Of a DNA stretch of 64,000 nucleotides, positions 22,237 to 36,600 are shown one piece after another. The position numbers and the translations under genes were made by a program. Where the stretch lies: NCBI GenBank assembly GCA_963580455.1, contig OY756962.1, forward strand, positions 17,006,001-17,070,000. The letters are read 5' to 3'. The DNA is from Euonymus europaeus. Lineage: Eukaryota; Streptophyta; Magnoliopsida; Celastrales; Celastraceae. Position 1 is the first letter of the stretch, and each line of letters opens with the position of its first letter. The notes beneath the pieces are model-generated. The model worked only from the letters and a program-made list of their open reading frames with translations. It was not told where the DNA came from and made no database searches.

Positions 22237-22553
22237 TACTCATAAAATTGAACATAGAAGAACAATAAAAAGTGTACATCGAGCAAATTTGATGGTTCGA
22301 AGTTGCTCCACACTCCCTATGGAGGAGCTTTTAACGGTTTTGTCCATTTCTCATAGAAAGTTGGTGATTTGTAATCGAAAAAATCTTGGAAGATTATACT
22401 CGTAAAATTTGACATAGAAGAACAATAACAAGTGTACACCGAGCAACTTTGATGGTCCGAAGTTGATCAACTCTCTCTATGGAGGAGCTTTTAACAATTT
22501 TGTCCATTTGTCATAGAAGAATGGTGTTTAAGCATCGAAATAATCTAGGAAGC
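22237..22553. repeat. Satellite resuming after the transposon
   Basis: Two monomers continuing the interrupted one. They match the order at 19506-19830: the CACACTCCCTATGG monomer, then GATTTGTAATCG with GGAAGATTATAC, then GTTGATCAACTC with AACAATTTTG. This confirms that the element split a regular array unit. Confidence 0.9.
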
Positions 22554-24480
22554 TTATCCTCGTAAAATTTGACATAGAAGAACAATAAAAAGTATATCAC
22601 GAGCAACTTTGTTGGTCCGAAGTTGCTCAACTCTCTCTATGGAGGAGCTTTTAACGATTTTGTCCATTTGTGATAAAAAGTTGGTGTTTTGGCAACGAAA
22701 TAATCTTGGAAGCTTATAATCGTAAAATTTGACATAGAAGAACAATAAAAAGAGTACACCGAGCACCTTTGATGGTCCGAAGTTGCTCAAGTCTCTCTAT
22801 GGAGGAGCTTTTAACGGTTTTGTCCATTTGTCGTAAAAAGTTCATTTTTTGGCATGGAAATAATCTAGGAAGCTTATACTCATAAAATTTAACATAGAAG
22901 AACAGTAAAAAGTGTACATCGAACAACTTTGATGGTTCGAAGTTGCTCCACACTCTCTACGGAGGAGCTTTTAACGGTTTTGTCCATTTCTCATAGAAAG
23001 TTGGTGATTTGGAATCGAAATAATCTCGGAAGCTTATACTCGTAAAATTTGACATAGAAGAAAAATAAAAAGTGTACACCGGGCACTTTTGATGGTCCGA
23101 AGTTGCTGAACTCTCTCTGTGCAGAGGCTTTTAACGGTTTTTTCTATTTTTCATAGAAGGATGTTGTTTTAGCATCGAAATAATCTAGGAAGCTTATACT
23201 CGTAAAATTTGACATAGAAGGACAATAAAAAGAGTATCCCGAGCAACATTGTTGGTCCGAAGTTGCTCAACTCTCTCTATGGAGGAGCTTTTAACGGTTT
23301 TTTCCATTTGTCATAGAAAGATGGTGTTTCAGCATCGAAATAATCTTGGAAGCTTATACTCGTAAAATTTGACTAAAAAGAACAATAAAAAGTGTATACA
23401 AAGCAACTTTGTTGGTCCGAAGTTGCTCAACTCTCTCTATGTAGGAGCTTTTAACTGTTTTGTCCATTTCTGATAAAAAGTTGTTGTTTTGGCATCGAAA
23501 TACTCTTGGAAGCTTATACTTGTAAAATTTGACATAGAAGAACAATAAAAAGTGTACACCGAGCACCTTTGATGGTCCGAAGTTGCTCAAGTCTCTCTAT
23601 GGAGGAGCTTTTAACGTTTTTGTCCATTTGTCGTAAAAAGTTCATTTTTTGGCACGGAAATAATCTAGGAAGCTTATACTCATAAAATTTAACATAGAAG
23701 AACAATAAAAAGTGTACATCGAACAACTTTGATGGTTCGAAGTTGCTCCACACTCTCTACGGAGGAGCTTTTAACGGTTTTGTCCGTTTCTCATAGAAAG
23801 TTGGTGATTTGGAATCGAAATAATCTCGGAAGCTTATACTCGTAAAATTTGACATAGAAGAACAATAAAAAGTGTACACCGAGCAACTTTGATGGTCCGA
23901 AGTTGCTCAACTCTCTCTATGGAGGAGATTTTAACGGTTTTGTCCATTTGTCGTAAAAAGTTTTTTTTTTGGCATCGAAATAATCTTGGAAGCGTATACT
24001 CATAAAATTTAACATAGAAGAACAATAAAAAGTGTACATCGAGTAACTTTGATGGTTCGAAGTTGCTCAACTCTCTCTATGGAGGGGCTTTTAAAGGTTT
24101 TCTCCATTTGTCATAGAAAGATGGTGTTTTAGCATCGAAATAATCTAGGAAGCTTATACTCGTAAAATTTGACATAGAAGAACAATAAAAAGTGTATCCC
24201 GAGCAACTTTGATGGTTCAAAGTTGCTCCACACTCTCTATGGAGGAGCTTTTAACGGTTTTGTCCATTTCTCATAGAAAGTTGGTGACTTGGAATCGAAA
24301 TAATCTTGGAAGATTATACTCGTAAAATTTGACATAGAAGAACAATTAAAAGTGTACACCGAGCAACTTCGATGGTCCGAAGTTGCTCAACTCTCTCTAT
24401 GGAGGAGCTTTTAACGATTTTCTCCATTTGTCATAGAAAGATGGTGTTTTAGCATCGAAATAATCTAGGAAGCTTATACT
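22554..24480. repeat. Outlying copy of the 1,930-bp-type higher-order repeat
   Basis: Monomer order and private variants match 27830-29756 at a constant shift of 5,276 bp (33 monomers less 4 bp): 22554, 22714, 23354 and 23834 correspond to 27830, 27990, 28630 and 29110. It lacks the 10-bp insertion found in the 27.8-31.7 kb copies. It is separated from them by a different 13-monomer repeat (24481-27530). Confidence 0.85.
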
Positions 24481-27400
24481 CGTTAAATTTGACAAAGAAG
24501 AACAATAAAATGTCTATCCCGAGCAACTTTGTTGGTCAGAAGTTGCTCAACTCTCTCTATGGAGGAGCTTTTAACGGTTTTGTCCATTTGTCATAGAAAG
24601 ATGGTGTTTTAGCATCGAAATAATGTAGGAAGCTTATACTCGTAAAATTTGACAAAAAAGAACAATAAAAAGTGTATACCGAGCAACTTTGTTGGTCCGA
24701 AGTTGCTCAACTCTCTCTATGGAGGAGCTTTTAACTGTTTTGTCCATTTGTGATAAAAAGTTGTTTTGGCATCGAAATAATCTTGGAAGCTTATACTTGT
24801 AAAATTTGACATAGAAGAACAATAAAAAGTGTAAACCGAGCAATTTTGATGGTCCGAAGTATCTCAACTCTCTCTATGGAGGAGCTTTTAACCGTTTTGT
24901 CCATTTGTCGTAAAAAGTTCATTTTTTGGCATCGCAATAATCTAGGAAGCTTATTCTCGTAAAATTTGACATAGAAGAACAATAAAAAGTGTATCCCGAG
25001 CAACTTTGATGGTTCAAAGTTGCTCCACATTCTCTATGGAGGAGCTTTTAACGGTTTTGTCCATTTCTCATAGAAAGTTGGTGACTTGGAATCGAAATAA
25101 TCTTGGAAGATTATACTCGTAAAATTTGACATAGAAGAACAATTAAAAGTGTACACCGACCAACTTTGATGGTCCGAAGTTGCTCAACTCTCTCTATGAA
25201 GGAGATTTTAACGGTTTTGTCCATTTGTCGTAAAAAGTTGGTGTTTTGGCAATGAAATAATCTTGGAAGCTTATAATCGTAAAATTTGACATAGAAGAAC
25301 AATAAAAAGTGTACACCGAGCACCTTTGATGGTCCGAAGTTGCTCAAGTCTCTCTATGGAGGAGCCTTTAACGGTTTTGTCCATTTGTCGTAAAAAGTTC
25401 ATTTTTTGGCATGGAAATAATCTAGGAAGCTTATACTCATAAAATTTAACATAGAAGAACAGTAAAAAGTGTACATCGAACAACTTTGACGGTTCGAAGT
25501 TGCTCCACACTCTCTACGGAGGAGCTTTTAACGGTTTTGTCCATTTCTCATAGAAAGTTGGTGATTTGGAATCGAAATAATCTCGGAAGCTTATACTCGT
25601 AAAATTTGACATAGAAGAACAATTAAAAGTGTACACCGAGCAACTTTGATGGTTCGAAGTTGCTCAACTCTCTCTATGGAGGAGATTTTAACGGTTTTGT
25701 CCGTTTGTCGTAAAAAGTTTTTTTTTTGGCATCGAAATAATCTTGGAAGCGTATACTCATAAAATTTAACATAGAAGAACAATAAAAAGTGTACATCGAG
25801 CAACTTTGATGGTTCGAAGTTGCTCAACTCTCTCTATGGAGGGGCTTTTAAAGGTTTTCTTCATTTGTCATAGAAAGTTGGTGTTTTAGCATCGAAATAA
25901 TCTAGGAAGCTTATACTCATAAAATTTGACATAGAAGAAAAATAAAAAGTGTATCCCGAGCAACTTTGATGGTTCAAAGTTGCTCCACACTCTCTGTGGA
26001 GGAGCTTTTAAATGTTTTGTCCATTTCTCATAGAAAGTTGGTGACTTGGAATCGAAATAATCTTGGAAGATTATACTCGTAAAATTTGACATAGAAGAAC
26101 AATTAAAAGTGTACACCGAGCAACTTTGATGGTCCGAAGTTGCTCAACTCTCTCTATGGAGGAGCTTTTAACGATTTTCTCCATTTGTCATAGAAAGATG
26201 GTGTTTTAGCATCGAAATAATCTAGAAAGCTTATACTCGTAAAATTTGACATAGAAGAACAATAAAAAGTGTATCGCGAGCAACTTTGTTGGTCCGAAGT
26301 TGCTCAACTCTCTCTATGGAGGAGCTTTTAACGGTTTTGTCCATTTCTCATAGAAAGTTGGTGATTTGGAATCGAAACAGTCTTGGAAGCTTATACTCAT
26401 AAAATTTGACATAGAATAACAATAAAAAGTGTACACCGAGCAACATTGATGGTCCGAAGTTGCTTAACTCTCTCTATGGAGGGGCTTTTAACGGTTTTCT
26501 CCATTTGTCATAGAAAGATGGTGTTTTAGCATCGAAATAATCTAGGAAGCTTATACTCGTTAAATTTGACAAAGAAGAACAATAAAAGGTCTATTCCGAG
26601 CAACTTTGTTGGTCAAAAGTTGCTCAACTCTCTCTATGGAGGAGCTTTTAACGGTTTTGTCCATTTGTCATAGAAAGATGGTGTTTTAGCATCGAAATAA
26701 TCTAGGAAGCTTATACTCGTTAAATTTGACAAAGAAGAAGAATAAAAATTGTATACCGAGCAACTTTGTTGGTCCGAAGTTGCTCAACTCTCTCTATGGA
26801 GGAGCTTTTAACTGTTTTGTCCATTTGTGATAAAAAGTTGTTGTTTTGGCATCGAAATAATCTTGGAAGCTTATACTTGTAAAATTTGACATAGAAGAAC
26901 AATAAAAAGTGTAAACCGAGCAATTTTGATGGTCCGAAGTATCTCAACTCTCTCTATGGAGGAGCTTTTAACCGTTTTGTCCATTTGTCATAAAAAGTTC
27001 ATTTTTTGGCATCGCAATAATCTAGGAAGCTTATACTCGTAAAATTTGACATAGAAGAACAATAAAAAGTGTATCCCGAGCAACTTTGATGGTTCAAAGT
27101 TTCTCTACACTCTCTATGGTGGAGCTTTTAACGGTTTTGTCCATTTCTCATAGAAAGTTGGTGACTTGGAATCGAAATAATCTTGGAAGATTATACTCGT
27201 AAAATTTGACATAGAAGAACAATTAAAAGTGTACACCGAGCAACTTTGATGGTCCGAAGTTGCTCAACTCTCTCTATGGAGGAGATTTTAACGGTTTTGT
27301 CCATTAGTCGTACAAAGTTGTTGTTTTGGCAATGAAATAATCTTGGAAGCTTATAATCGTAAAATTTGACATAGAAGAACAATAAAAAGTGTACACCGAG

Positions 27401-27530
27401 CACCTTTGATGGTCCGAAGTTGCTCAAGTCTCTCTATCGAGGAGCTTTTAACGGTTTTGTCCATTTGTCGTAAAATGTTCATTTTTTGGCATGGAAATAA
27501 TCTAGGAAGCTTATACTCATAAATTTAACA
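24481..27530. repeat. ~2,077-2,080-bp (13-monomer) higher-order repeat, 1.5 copies
   Basis: From 24481 the sequence recurs from 26558, first with a shift of 2,077 bp and, after a 3-bp loss near 24765 (GTTGTTTTGGC), of 2,080 bp. The monomers at 25111-25347 and 27191-27427 are matching copies. Copy 2 is incomplete and gives way around 27530 to the next block. No gene is seen. Confidence 0.8.
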
Positions 27531-27829
27531 TAGAAGAACAATAAAAAGTGTACATCGAGCAACTTTGATGGTTCGAAGTTGCTCCACACTCCCTATGGAG
27601 GAGCTTTTAACGATTTTGTCCATTTCTCATAGAAAGTCGGTGATTTGTAATCGAAATACTCTTGGAAGATTATACTCGTAAAATTTGACATAGAAGAACA
27701 ATAACAAGTGTACACCGAGCAACTTTGATGGTCCGAAGTTTCTGAACTCTCTCTATGGAGGAGCTTTTAACGATTTTGTCCATTTGTCATAGAAGGATGG
27801 TGTTTTAGCATCGAAATAATCTATGAAGC
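27531..27829. repeat. Satellite link between two higher-order repeats
   Basis: About two monomers with CACACTCCCTATGG and GATTTGTAATCG variants, similar to 22250-22550. They lead into the 1,930-bp repeat. No gene is seen. Confidence 0.8.
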
Positions 27830-30800
27830 TTATCCTCGTAAAATTTGACATAGAAGAACAATAAAAAGAATATCACGAGCAACTTTGTTGGTCCGAAGTT
27901 GCTCAACTCTCTCTATGGAGGAGCTTTTAACGATTTTGTCCATTTGTGATAAAAAGTTGGTGTTTTGGCAACGAAATAATCTTGGAAGCTTATAATCGTA
28001 AAATTTGACATAGAAGAACAATAAAAAGTGTACACCGAGCACCTTTGATGGTCCGAAGTTGCTCAAGTCTCTCTATGGAGGAGCTTTTAACGGTTTTGTC
28101 CATTTGTCGTAAAAAGTTCATTTTTTGGCTTGGAAATAATCTAGGAAGCTTATACTCATAAAATTTAACATAGAAGAACAGTAAAAAGTGTACATCGAAC
28201 AACTTTGACGGTTCGAAGTTGCTCCACACTCTCTACGGAGGAGCTTTTAACGGTTTTGTCCATTTCTCATAGAAAGTTGGTGATTTGGAATATAAATAAT
28301 CTCGGAAGCTTATACTCGTAAAATTTGACATAGAAGAAAAATAAAAAGTGTACACCGAGCACTTTTGATGGTTCGAAGTTGCTGAACTCTCTCTATGGAG
28401 AGGCTTTTAATGGTTTTCTCCATTTTTCATAGAAGGATGGTGTTTTAGCATCGAAATAATCTAGGAAGCTTATACTCGTCAAATTTGACATAGAAGGACA
28501 ATAAAAAGAGGATCCCGAGCAACTTTGTTGGTCCGAAGTTGCTCAACTCTCTCTATGGAGGAGCTTTTAACGGTTTTTTCCATTTGTCATAGAAAGATGG
28601 TGTTTCAGCATCGAAATAATCTTGGAAGCTTATACACGTAAAATTTGACTAAAAAGAACAATAAAAAGTGTATACCGAGCAACTTTGTTGGTCCGAAGTT
28701 GCTCAACTCTCTCTATGTAGGAGCTTTTAACTGTTTTGTCCATTTGTGATAAAAAGTTGTTGTTTTGGCATCGAAATACTCTTGGAAGCTTATACTCGTA
28801 AAATTTGACATAGAAGAACAAGAAAAAGTGTACACCGAGCACCTTTGATGGTCCGAAGTTGCTCAAGTCTCTCTATGGAGGAGCTTTTAACGTTTTAGTC
28901 CATTTGTCGTAAAAAGTTCATTTTTTGGCACGGAAATAATCTAGGAAGCTTATACTCATAAAATTTAACATAGAAGAACAATAAAAAGTGTACATCGAAC
29001 AACTTTGATGGTTCGAAGTTGCTCCACGCTCTCTACGGAGGAGCTTTTAACGGTTTTGTCCGTTTCTCATAGAAAGTTGGTGATTTGGAATCGAAATAAT
29101 CTCGGAAGCTTATACTCGTAAAATTTGACATAGAAGAACAATAAAAAGTGTACACCGAGCAACTTTGATGGTCCGAAGTTGCTCAACTCTCTCTATGGAG
29201 GAGATTTTAACGGTTTTGTCCATTTGTCGTAAAAAGTTTTTTTTTTGGCATCGAAATAATCTTGGAAGCGTATACTCATAAAATTTAACATAGAAGAACA
29301 ATAAAAAGTGTACATCGAGCAACTTTGATGGTTCGAAGTTGCTCAACTCTCTCTATGGAGGGGCTTTTAAAGGTTTTCTCCATTTGTCATAGAAAGATGG
29401 TGTTTTAGCATCGAAATAATCTAGGAAGCTTATACTCGTAAAATTTAACATAGAAGAACAATAAAAAGTGTATCCCGAGCAACTTTGATGGACTTTGATG
29501 GTTCAAAGTTGCTCCACACTCTCTATGGAGGAGCTTTTAACGGTTTTGTCCATTTCTCATAGAAAGTTGGTGACTTGGAATCAAAATAATCTTGGAAGAT
29601 TATACTCGTAAAATTTGACATAGAAGAACAATTAAAACTGTACACCGAACAACTTTGATGGTCCGAAGTTGCTCAACTCTCTCTATGGAGGAGCTTTTAA
29701 CGATTTTCTCCATTTGTCATAGAAAGATGCTGTTTTAGCATCGAAATAATCTATGAAGCTTATCCTCGTAAAATTTGACATAGAAGAACAATAAAAAGAA
29801 TATCACGAGCAACTTTGTTGGTCCGAAGTTGCTCAACTCTCTCTATGGAGGAGCTTTTAACGATTTTGTCCATTTGTGATAAAAAGTTGGTGTTTTGGCA
29901 ACGAAATAATCTTGGAAGCTTATAATCGTAAAATTTGACATAGAAGAACAATAAAAAGTGTACACCGAGCACCTTTGATGGTCCGAAGTTGCTCAAGTCT
30001 CTCTATGGAGGAGCTTTTAACGGTTTTGTCCATTTGTCGTAAAAAGTTCATTTTTTGGCATGGAAATAATCTAGGAAGCTTATACTCATAAAATTTAACA
30101 TAGAAGAACAGTAAAAAGTATACATCGAACAACTTTGACTGTTCGAAGTTGCTCCACACTCTCTACGGAGGAGCTTTTAACGTTTTTGTACATTTCTCAT
30201 AGAAAGTTGGTGATTTGGAATCGAAATAATCTCGGAAGCTTATACTCGTAAAATTTGACATAGAAGAAAAATAAAAAGTGTACACCGAGCACTTTTGATG
30301 GTTCGAAGTTGCTGAACTCTCTCTATGGAGAGGCTTTTAACGGTTTTCTCCATCTTTCATAGAAGGATGGTATTTTAGCATCGAAATAATCTAGGAAGCT
30401 TATACTCGTAAAATTTGACATAGAAAGACAATAAAAAGAGGATCCCGAGCAACTTTGTTGGTCCGAAGTTGCTCAACTCTCTCTATGGAGGAGCTTTTAA
30501 CGGTTTTTTCCATTTGTCATAGAAAGATGGTGTTTCAGCATCGAAATAATCTTGGAAGCTTATACTCGTAAAATTTGACTAAAAAGAACAATAAAAAGTG
30601 TATACCGAGCAACTTTGTTGGTCCGAAGTTGCTCAACTCTCTCTATGTAGGAGCTTTTAACTGTTTTGTCCATTTGTGATAAAAAGTTGTTGTTTTGGCA
30701 TCGAAATACTCTTGGAAGCTTATAATCGTAAAATTTGACATAGAAGAACAAGAAAAAGTGTACACCGAGCACCTTTGATGGTCCGAAGTTGCTCAAGTCT

Positions 30801-33624
30801 CTCTATGGAGGAGCTTTTAACGTTTTAGTCCATTTGTCGTAAAAAGTTCATTTTTTGGCACGGAAATAATCTAGGAAGCTTATACTCATAAAATTTAACA
30901 TAGAAGAACAATAAAAAGTGTACATCGAACAACTTTGATGGTTCGAAGTTGCTCCACGCTCTCTACGGAGGAGCTTTTAACGGTTTTGTCCGTTTCTCAT
31001 AGAAAGTTGGTGATTTGGAATCGAAATAATCTCGGAAGCTTATACTCGTAAAATTTGACATAGAAGAACAATAAAAAGTGTACACCGAGCAACTTTGATG
31101 GTCCGAAGTTGCTCAACTCTCTCTATGGAGGAGATTTTAACGGTTTTGTCCATTTGTCGTAAAAAGTTTTTTTTTTGGCATCGAAATAATCTTGGAAGCG
31201 TATACTCATAAAATTTAACATAGAAGAACAATAAAAAGTGTACATCGAGCAACTTTGATGGTTCGAAGTTGCTCAACTCTCTCTATGGAGGGGCTTTTAA
31301 AGGTTTTCTCCATTTGTCATAGAAAGATGGTGTTTTAGCATCGAAATAATCTAGGAAGCTTATACTCGTAAAATTTAACATAGAAGAACAATAAAAAGTG
31401 TATCCCGAGCAACTTTGATGGACTTTGATGGTTCAAAGTTGCTCCACACTCTCTATGGAGGAGCTTTTAACGGTTTTGTCCATTTCTCATAGAAAGTTGG
31501 TGACTTGGAATCAAAATAATCTTGGAAGATTATACTCGTAAAATTTGACATAGAAGAACAATTAAAACTGTACACCGAACAACTTTGATGGTCCGAAGTT
31601 GCTCAACTCTCTCTATGGAGGAGCTTTTAACGATTTTTTCCATTTGTCATAGAAAGATGGTGTTTTAGCATCGAAATAATCTATGAAGCTTATCCTCGTA
31701 AAATTTGACATAGAAGAACAATAAAAAGAATATCACGAGCAACTTTGTTGGTCCGAAGTTGCTCAACTCTCTCTATGGAGGAGCTTTTAACGATTTTGTC
31801 CATTTGTGATAAAAAGTTGGTGTTTTGGCAACGAAATAATCTTGGAAGCTTATAATCGTAAAATTTGACATAGAAGAACAATAAAAAGTGTACACCGAGC
31901 ACCTTTGATGGTCCGAAGTTGCTCAAGTCTCTCTATGGAGGAGCTTTTAACGGTTTTGTCCATTTGTCGTAAAAAGTTCATTTTTTGGCATGGAAATAAT
32001 CTAGGAAGCTTATACTCATAAAATTTAACATAGAAGAACAGTAAAAAGTATACATCGAACAACTTTGACTGTTCGAAGTTGCTCCACACTCTCTACGGAG
32101 GAGCTTTTAACGTTTTTGTACATTTCTCATAGAAAGTTGGTGATTTGGAATCGAAATAATCTCGGAAGCTTATACTCGTAAAATTTGACATAGAAGAAAA
32201 ATAAAAAGTGTACACCGAGCACTTTTGATGGTTCGAAGTTGCTGAACTCTCTCTATGGAGAGGCTTTTAACGGTTTTCTCCATCTTTCATAGAAGGATGG
32301 TATTTTAGCATCGAAATAATCTAGCAAGCTTATACTCGTAAAATTTGACATAGAAAGACAATAAAAAGAGGATCCCGAGCAACTTTGTTGGTCCGAAGTT
32401 GCTCAACTCTCTCTATGGAGGAGCTTTTAACGGTTTTTTCCATTTGTCATAGAAAGATGGTGTTTCAGCATCGAAATAATCTTGGAAGCTTATACTCGTA
32501 AAATTTGACTAAAAAGAACAATAAAAAGTGTATACCGAGCAACTTTGTTGGTCCGAAGTTGCTCAACTCTCTCTATGTAGGAGCTTTTAACTGTTTTGTC
32601 CATTTGTGATAAAAAGTTGTTGTTTTGGCATCGAAATACTCTTGGAAGCTTATACTCGTAAAATTTGACATAGAAGAACAATAAAAAGTGTACATCGAAC
32701 AACTTTGATGGTTCGAAGTTGCTCCACACTCTCTACGGAGGAGCTTTTAACGGTTTTGTCCGTTTCTCATAGAAAGTTGGTGATTTGGAATCGAAATAAT
32801 CTCGGAAGCTTATACTCGTAAAATTTGACATAGAAGAACAATAAAAAGTGTACACCGAGCAACTTTGATGGTCCGAAGTTGCTCAACTCTCTCTATGGAG
32901 GAGATTTTAACGGTTTTGTCCATTTGTCGTAAAAAGTTTTTTTTTTGGCATCGAAATAATCTTGGAAGCGTATACTCATAAAATTTAACATAGAAGAACA
33001 ATAAAAAGTGTACATCGAGCAACTTTGATTGTTCGAAGTTGCTCAACTCTCTCTGTGGAGGGGCTTTTAAAGGTTTTCTCCATTTGTCATAGAAAGATGG
33101 TGTTTTAGCATCGAAATAATCTAGGAAGCTTATACTCGTAAAATTTAACATAGAAGAACAATAAAAAGTGTATCCCGAGCAACTTTGATGGTTCAAAATT
33201 GCTCCACACTCTCTATGGAGGAGCTTTTAACGGTTTTGTCCATTTCTCATAGAAAGTTGGTGACTTGGAATCAAAATAATCTTGGAAGATTATACTCGTA
33301 AAATTTGACATAGAAGAACAATTAAAAGTGTACACCGAGCAACTTTGATGGTCCGAAGTTGCTCAACTCTCTCTATGGAGGAGCTTTTAACGATTTTCTC
33401 CATTTGTCATAGAAAGATGGTGTTTTAGCATCGAAATAATCTATGAAGCTTATCCTCGTAAAATTTGACATAGAAGAACAATAAAAAGAATATCACGAGC
33501 AACTTTGTTGGTCCGAAGTTGCTCAACTCTCTCTATGGAGGAGCTTTTAACGATTTTGTCCATTTGTGATAAAAAGTTGGTGTTTTGGCAACGAAATAAT
33601 CTTGGAAGCTTATAATCGTAAAAT
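27830..33624. repeat. Three copies of a 1,930/1,760-bp higher-order repeat
   Basis: Copies start at 27830, 29760 and 31690, with a fourth partial one at 33450. Copies 1 and 2 are 1,930 bp, which is 12 monomers plus a shared 10-bp insertion (GACTTTGATG at 29491-29500 and 31421-31430). Copy 3 is 1,760 bp: it lacks that insertion and has lost one whole monomer near 32670. Copies 1 to 3 share the same subtype order and very few point differences, showing recent block amplification. Confidence 0.9.
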
Positions 33625-36600
33625 TTGACATAGAAGAACAATAAAAAGTGTACACCGAGCACCTTTGATGGTCCGAAGTTGCTCAAGTCTCTCTATGGAG
33701 GAGCTTTTAACGGTTTTGTCCATTTGTCGTAAAAAGTTCATTTTTTGGCATGGAAATAATCTAGGAAGCTTATACTCATAAAATTTAACATAGAAGAACA
33801 GTAAAAAGTGTACATCGAACAACTTTGACGGTTCGAAGTTGCTCCACACTCTCTACGGAGGAGCTTTTAACGGTTTTGTCCGTTTCTCATAGAAAGTTGG
33901 TGATTTGGAATCGAAATAATCTCGGAAGCTTATACTCGTAAAATTTGACATAGAAGAACAATAAAAAGAATATCACGAGCAACTTTGTTGGTCCGAAGTT
34001 GCTCAACTCTCTCTATATAGGAGCTTTTAACTGTTTTGTGCATTTGTGATAAAAAGTTGTTGTTTTGGCATCGAAATACTCTTGGAAGCTTATACTCGTA
34101 AAATTTGACATAGAAGAACAAGAAAAAGTGTACACCGAGCACCTTTGATGGTCCGAAGTTGCTCAAGTCTCTCTATGGAGGAGCTTTTAACGTTTTTGTC
34201 CATTTGTCATAAAAAGTTCATTTTTTGGCTCTGAAATAATCTTGGAAGCTTATACTCATAAAATTTAACATAGAAGAACAATAAAAAGTGTACATCGAAT
34301 AACTTTGATGGTTCGAAGTTGCTCCACACTCTCTACGGAGGAGCTTTTAACGGTTTTGTCCGTTTCTCATAGAAAGTTGTTGATTTGGAATCGAAATAAT
34401 CTCGGAAGCTTATACTCGTAAAATTTGACATAGAAGAACAATAAAAAGTGTACACCGAGCAACTTTGATGGTCCGAAGTTGCTCAACTCTCTCTATGGAG
34501 GAGATTTTAACGGTTTTGTCCATTTGTCGTAAAATGTTTTTTTTTGGCATCGAAATAATCTTGGAAGCGTATACTCATAAAATTTAACACAGAAGAACAA
34601 TAAAAAGTGTACATCGAGCAACTTTGATGGTTCGAAGTTGCTCAACTCTCTCTATGGAGGGGCTTTTAAAGGTTTTCTCCATTTGTCAAGAAAGATGGTG
34701 TTTTAGCATCGAAATAATCTAGGAAGCTTATACTCGTAAAATTTGACATAGAAGAACAATAAAAAGTGTATCCCGAGCAACTTTGATGGTTCAAAGTTGC
34801 TCCACACTCTCTATGGAGGAGCTTTTAACGGTTTTGTCCATTTCTCATAGAAAGTTGGTGACTTGGAATCAAAATAATATTGGAAGATTATACTCGTAAA
34901 ATTTGACATAGAAGAACAATTAAAAGTGTACACCGAGCAACTTTGATGGTCCGAAGTTGCTCAACTCTCTCTATGGAGGAGCTTTTAACGATTTTCTCCA
35001 TTTGTCATAGAAAGATGGTGTTTTAGCATCGAAATAATCTAGAAAGCTTATACCCGTAAAATTTGACATAGAAGAACAATAAAAAGTGTATCTCGAGCAA
35101 CTTTGTTGGTCCGAAGTTGCTCAACTCTCTCTATGGAGGAGCTTTTAACGGTTTTGTCCATTTCTCATAGAAAGTTGGTGATTTGGAATCGAAACAGTCT
35201 TGGAAGCTTATACTCATAAAATTTGACATAGAATAACAATAAAAAGTGTACACCGAGCAACATTGATGGTCCGAAGTTGCTCAACTCTCTCTATGGAGGG
35301 GCTTTTAACGGTTTTCTCCATTTGTCATAGAAAGATGGTGTTTTAGCATTGAAATAATCTAGGAAGCTTATACTCGTAAAATTTGACAAAGAAGAACAAT
35401 AAAAAGTGTATCGCGAGCAACTTTGTTGGTCCGAAGTTGCTCAACTCTCTCTATGGAGGACCTTTTAACGGTTTTGTCCATTTCTCATAGAAAGTTGGTG
35501 ATTTGGAATCGAAACAGTCTTGGAAGCTTATACTCATAAAATTTGACATAGAATAACAGTAAAAAGTGTACACCGAGCAACATTGATGGTCCGAAGTTTC
35601 TCAACTCTCTCTATGGAGGGGCTTTTAACGGTTTTCTCCATTTGTCATAGAAAGATGGTGTTTTAGCATCGAAATAATCTAGGAAGCATATACTCGTAAA
35701 ATTTGACATAGAAGAACAATAAAAAGTGTATCGCGAGCAACTTTGATGGTTCAAAGTTGCTCCACACTCTCTATTGAGGAGCATTTAACGGTTTTGTCCA
35801 TTTGTCATAGAAAGATGGTGTTTTAGCATCGAAATAATCTAGGAAGCTTATACTCGTTAAATTTGACAAAGAAGAACAATAAAAAGTCTATCCCGAGCAA
35901 CTTTGTTGGTCAGAAGTTGCTCAACTCTCTCTATGGAGGAGCTTTTAACGGTTTTGTCCATTTGTCATAGAAAGATGGTGTTTTAGCATCGAAATAATCT
36001 AGGAAGCTTATACTCGTAAAATTTGACAAAAAAGAACAATAAAAAGTGTATACCGAGCAACTTTGTTGGTCCGAAGTTGCTCAACTCTCTCTATGGAGGA
36101 GCTTTTAACTGTTTTGTCCATTTGTGATAAAAAGTTGTTGTTTTGGCATCGAAATAATCTTGGAAGCTTATACTTGTAAAATTTGACATAGAAGAACAAT
36201 AAAAAGTGTAAACCAAGCAATTTTGATGGTCCGAAGTATCTCAACTCTCTCTATGGAGGAGCTTTTAACCGTTTTGTCCATTTGTCGTAAAAAGTTCATT
36301 TTTTGGCATCGCAATAATCTAGGAAGCTTATACTCGTAAAATTTGACATAGAAGAACAATAAAAAGTGTATCCCGAGCAACTTTGATGGTTCAAAGTTGC
36401 TCCACACTCTCTATGGAGGAGCTTTTAACGGTTTTGTCCATTTCTCATAGAAAGTTGGTGACTTGGAATCGAAATAATCTTGGAAGATTATACTCGTAAA
36501 ATTTGACATAGAAGAACAATTAAAAGTGTACACCGAGCAACTTTGATGGTCCGAAGTTGCTCAACTCTCTCTATGGAGGAGCTTTTAACGATTTTCTCCA

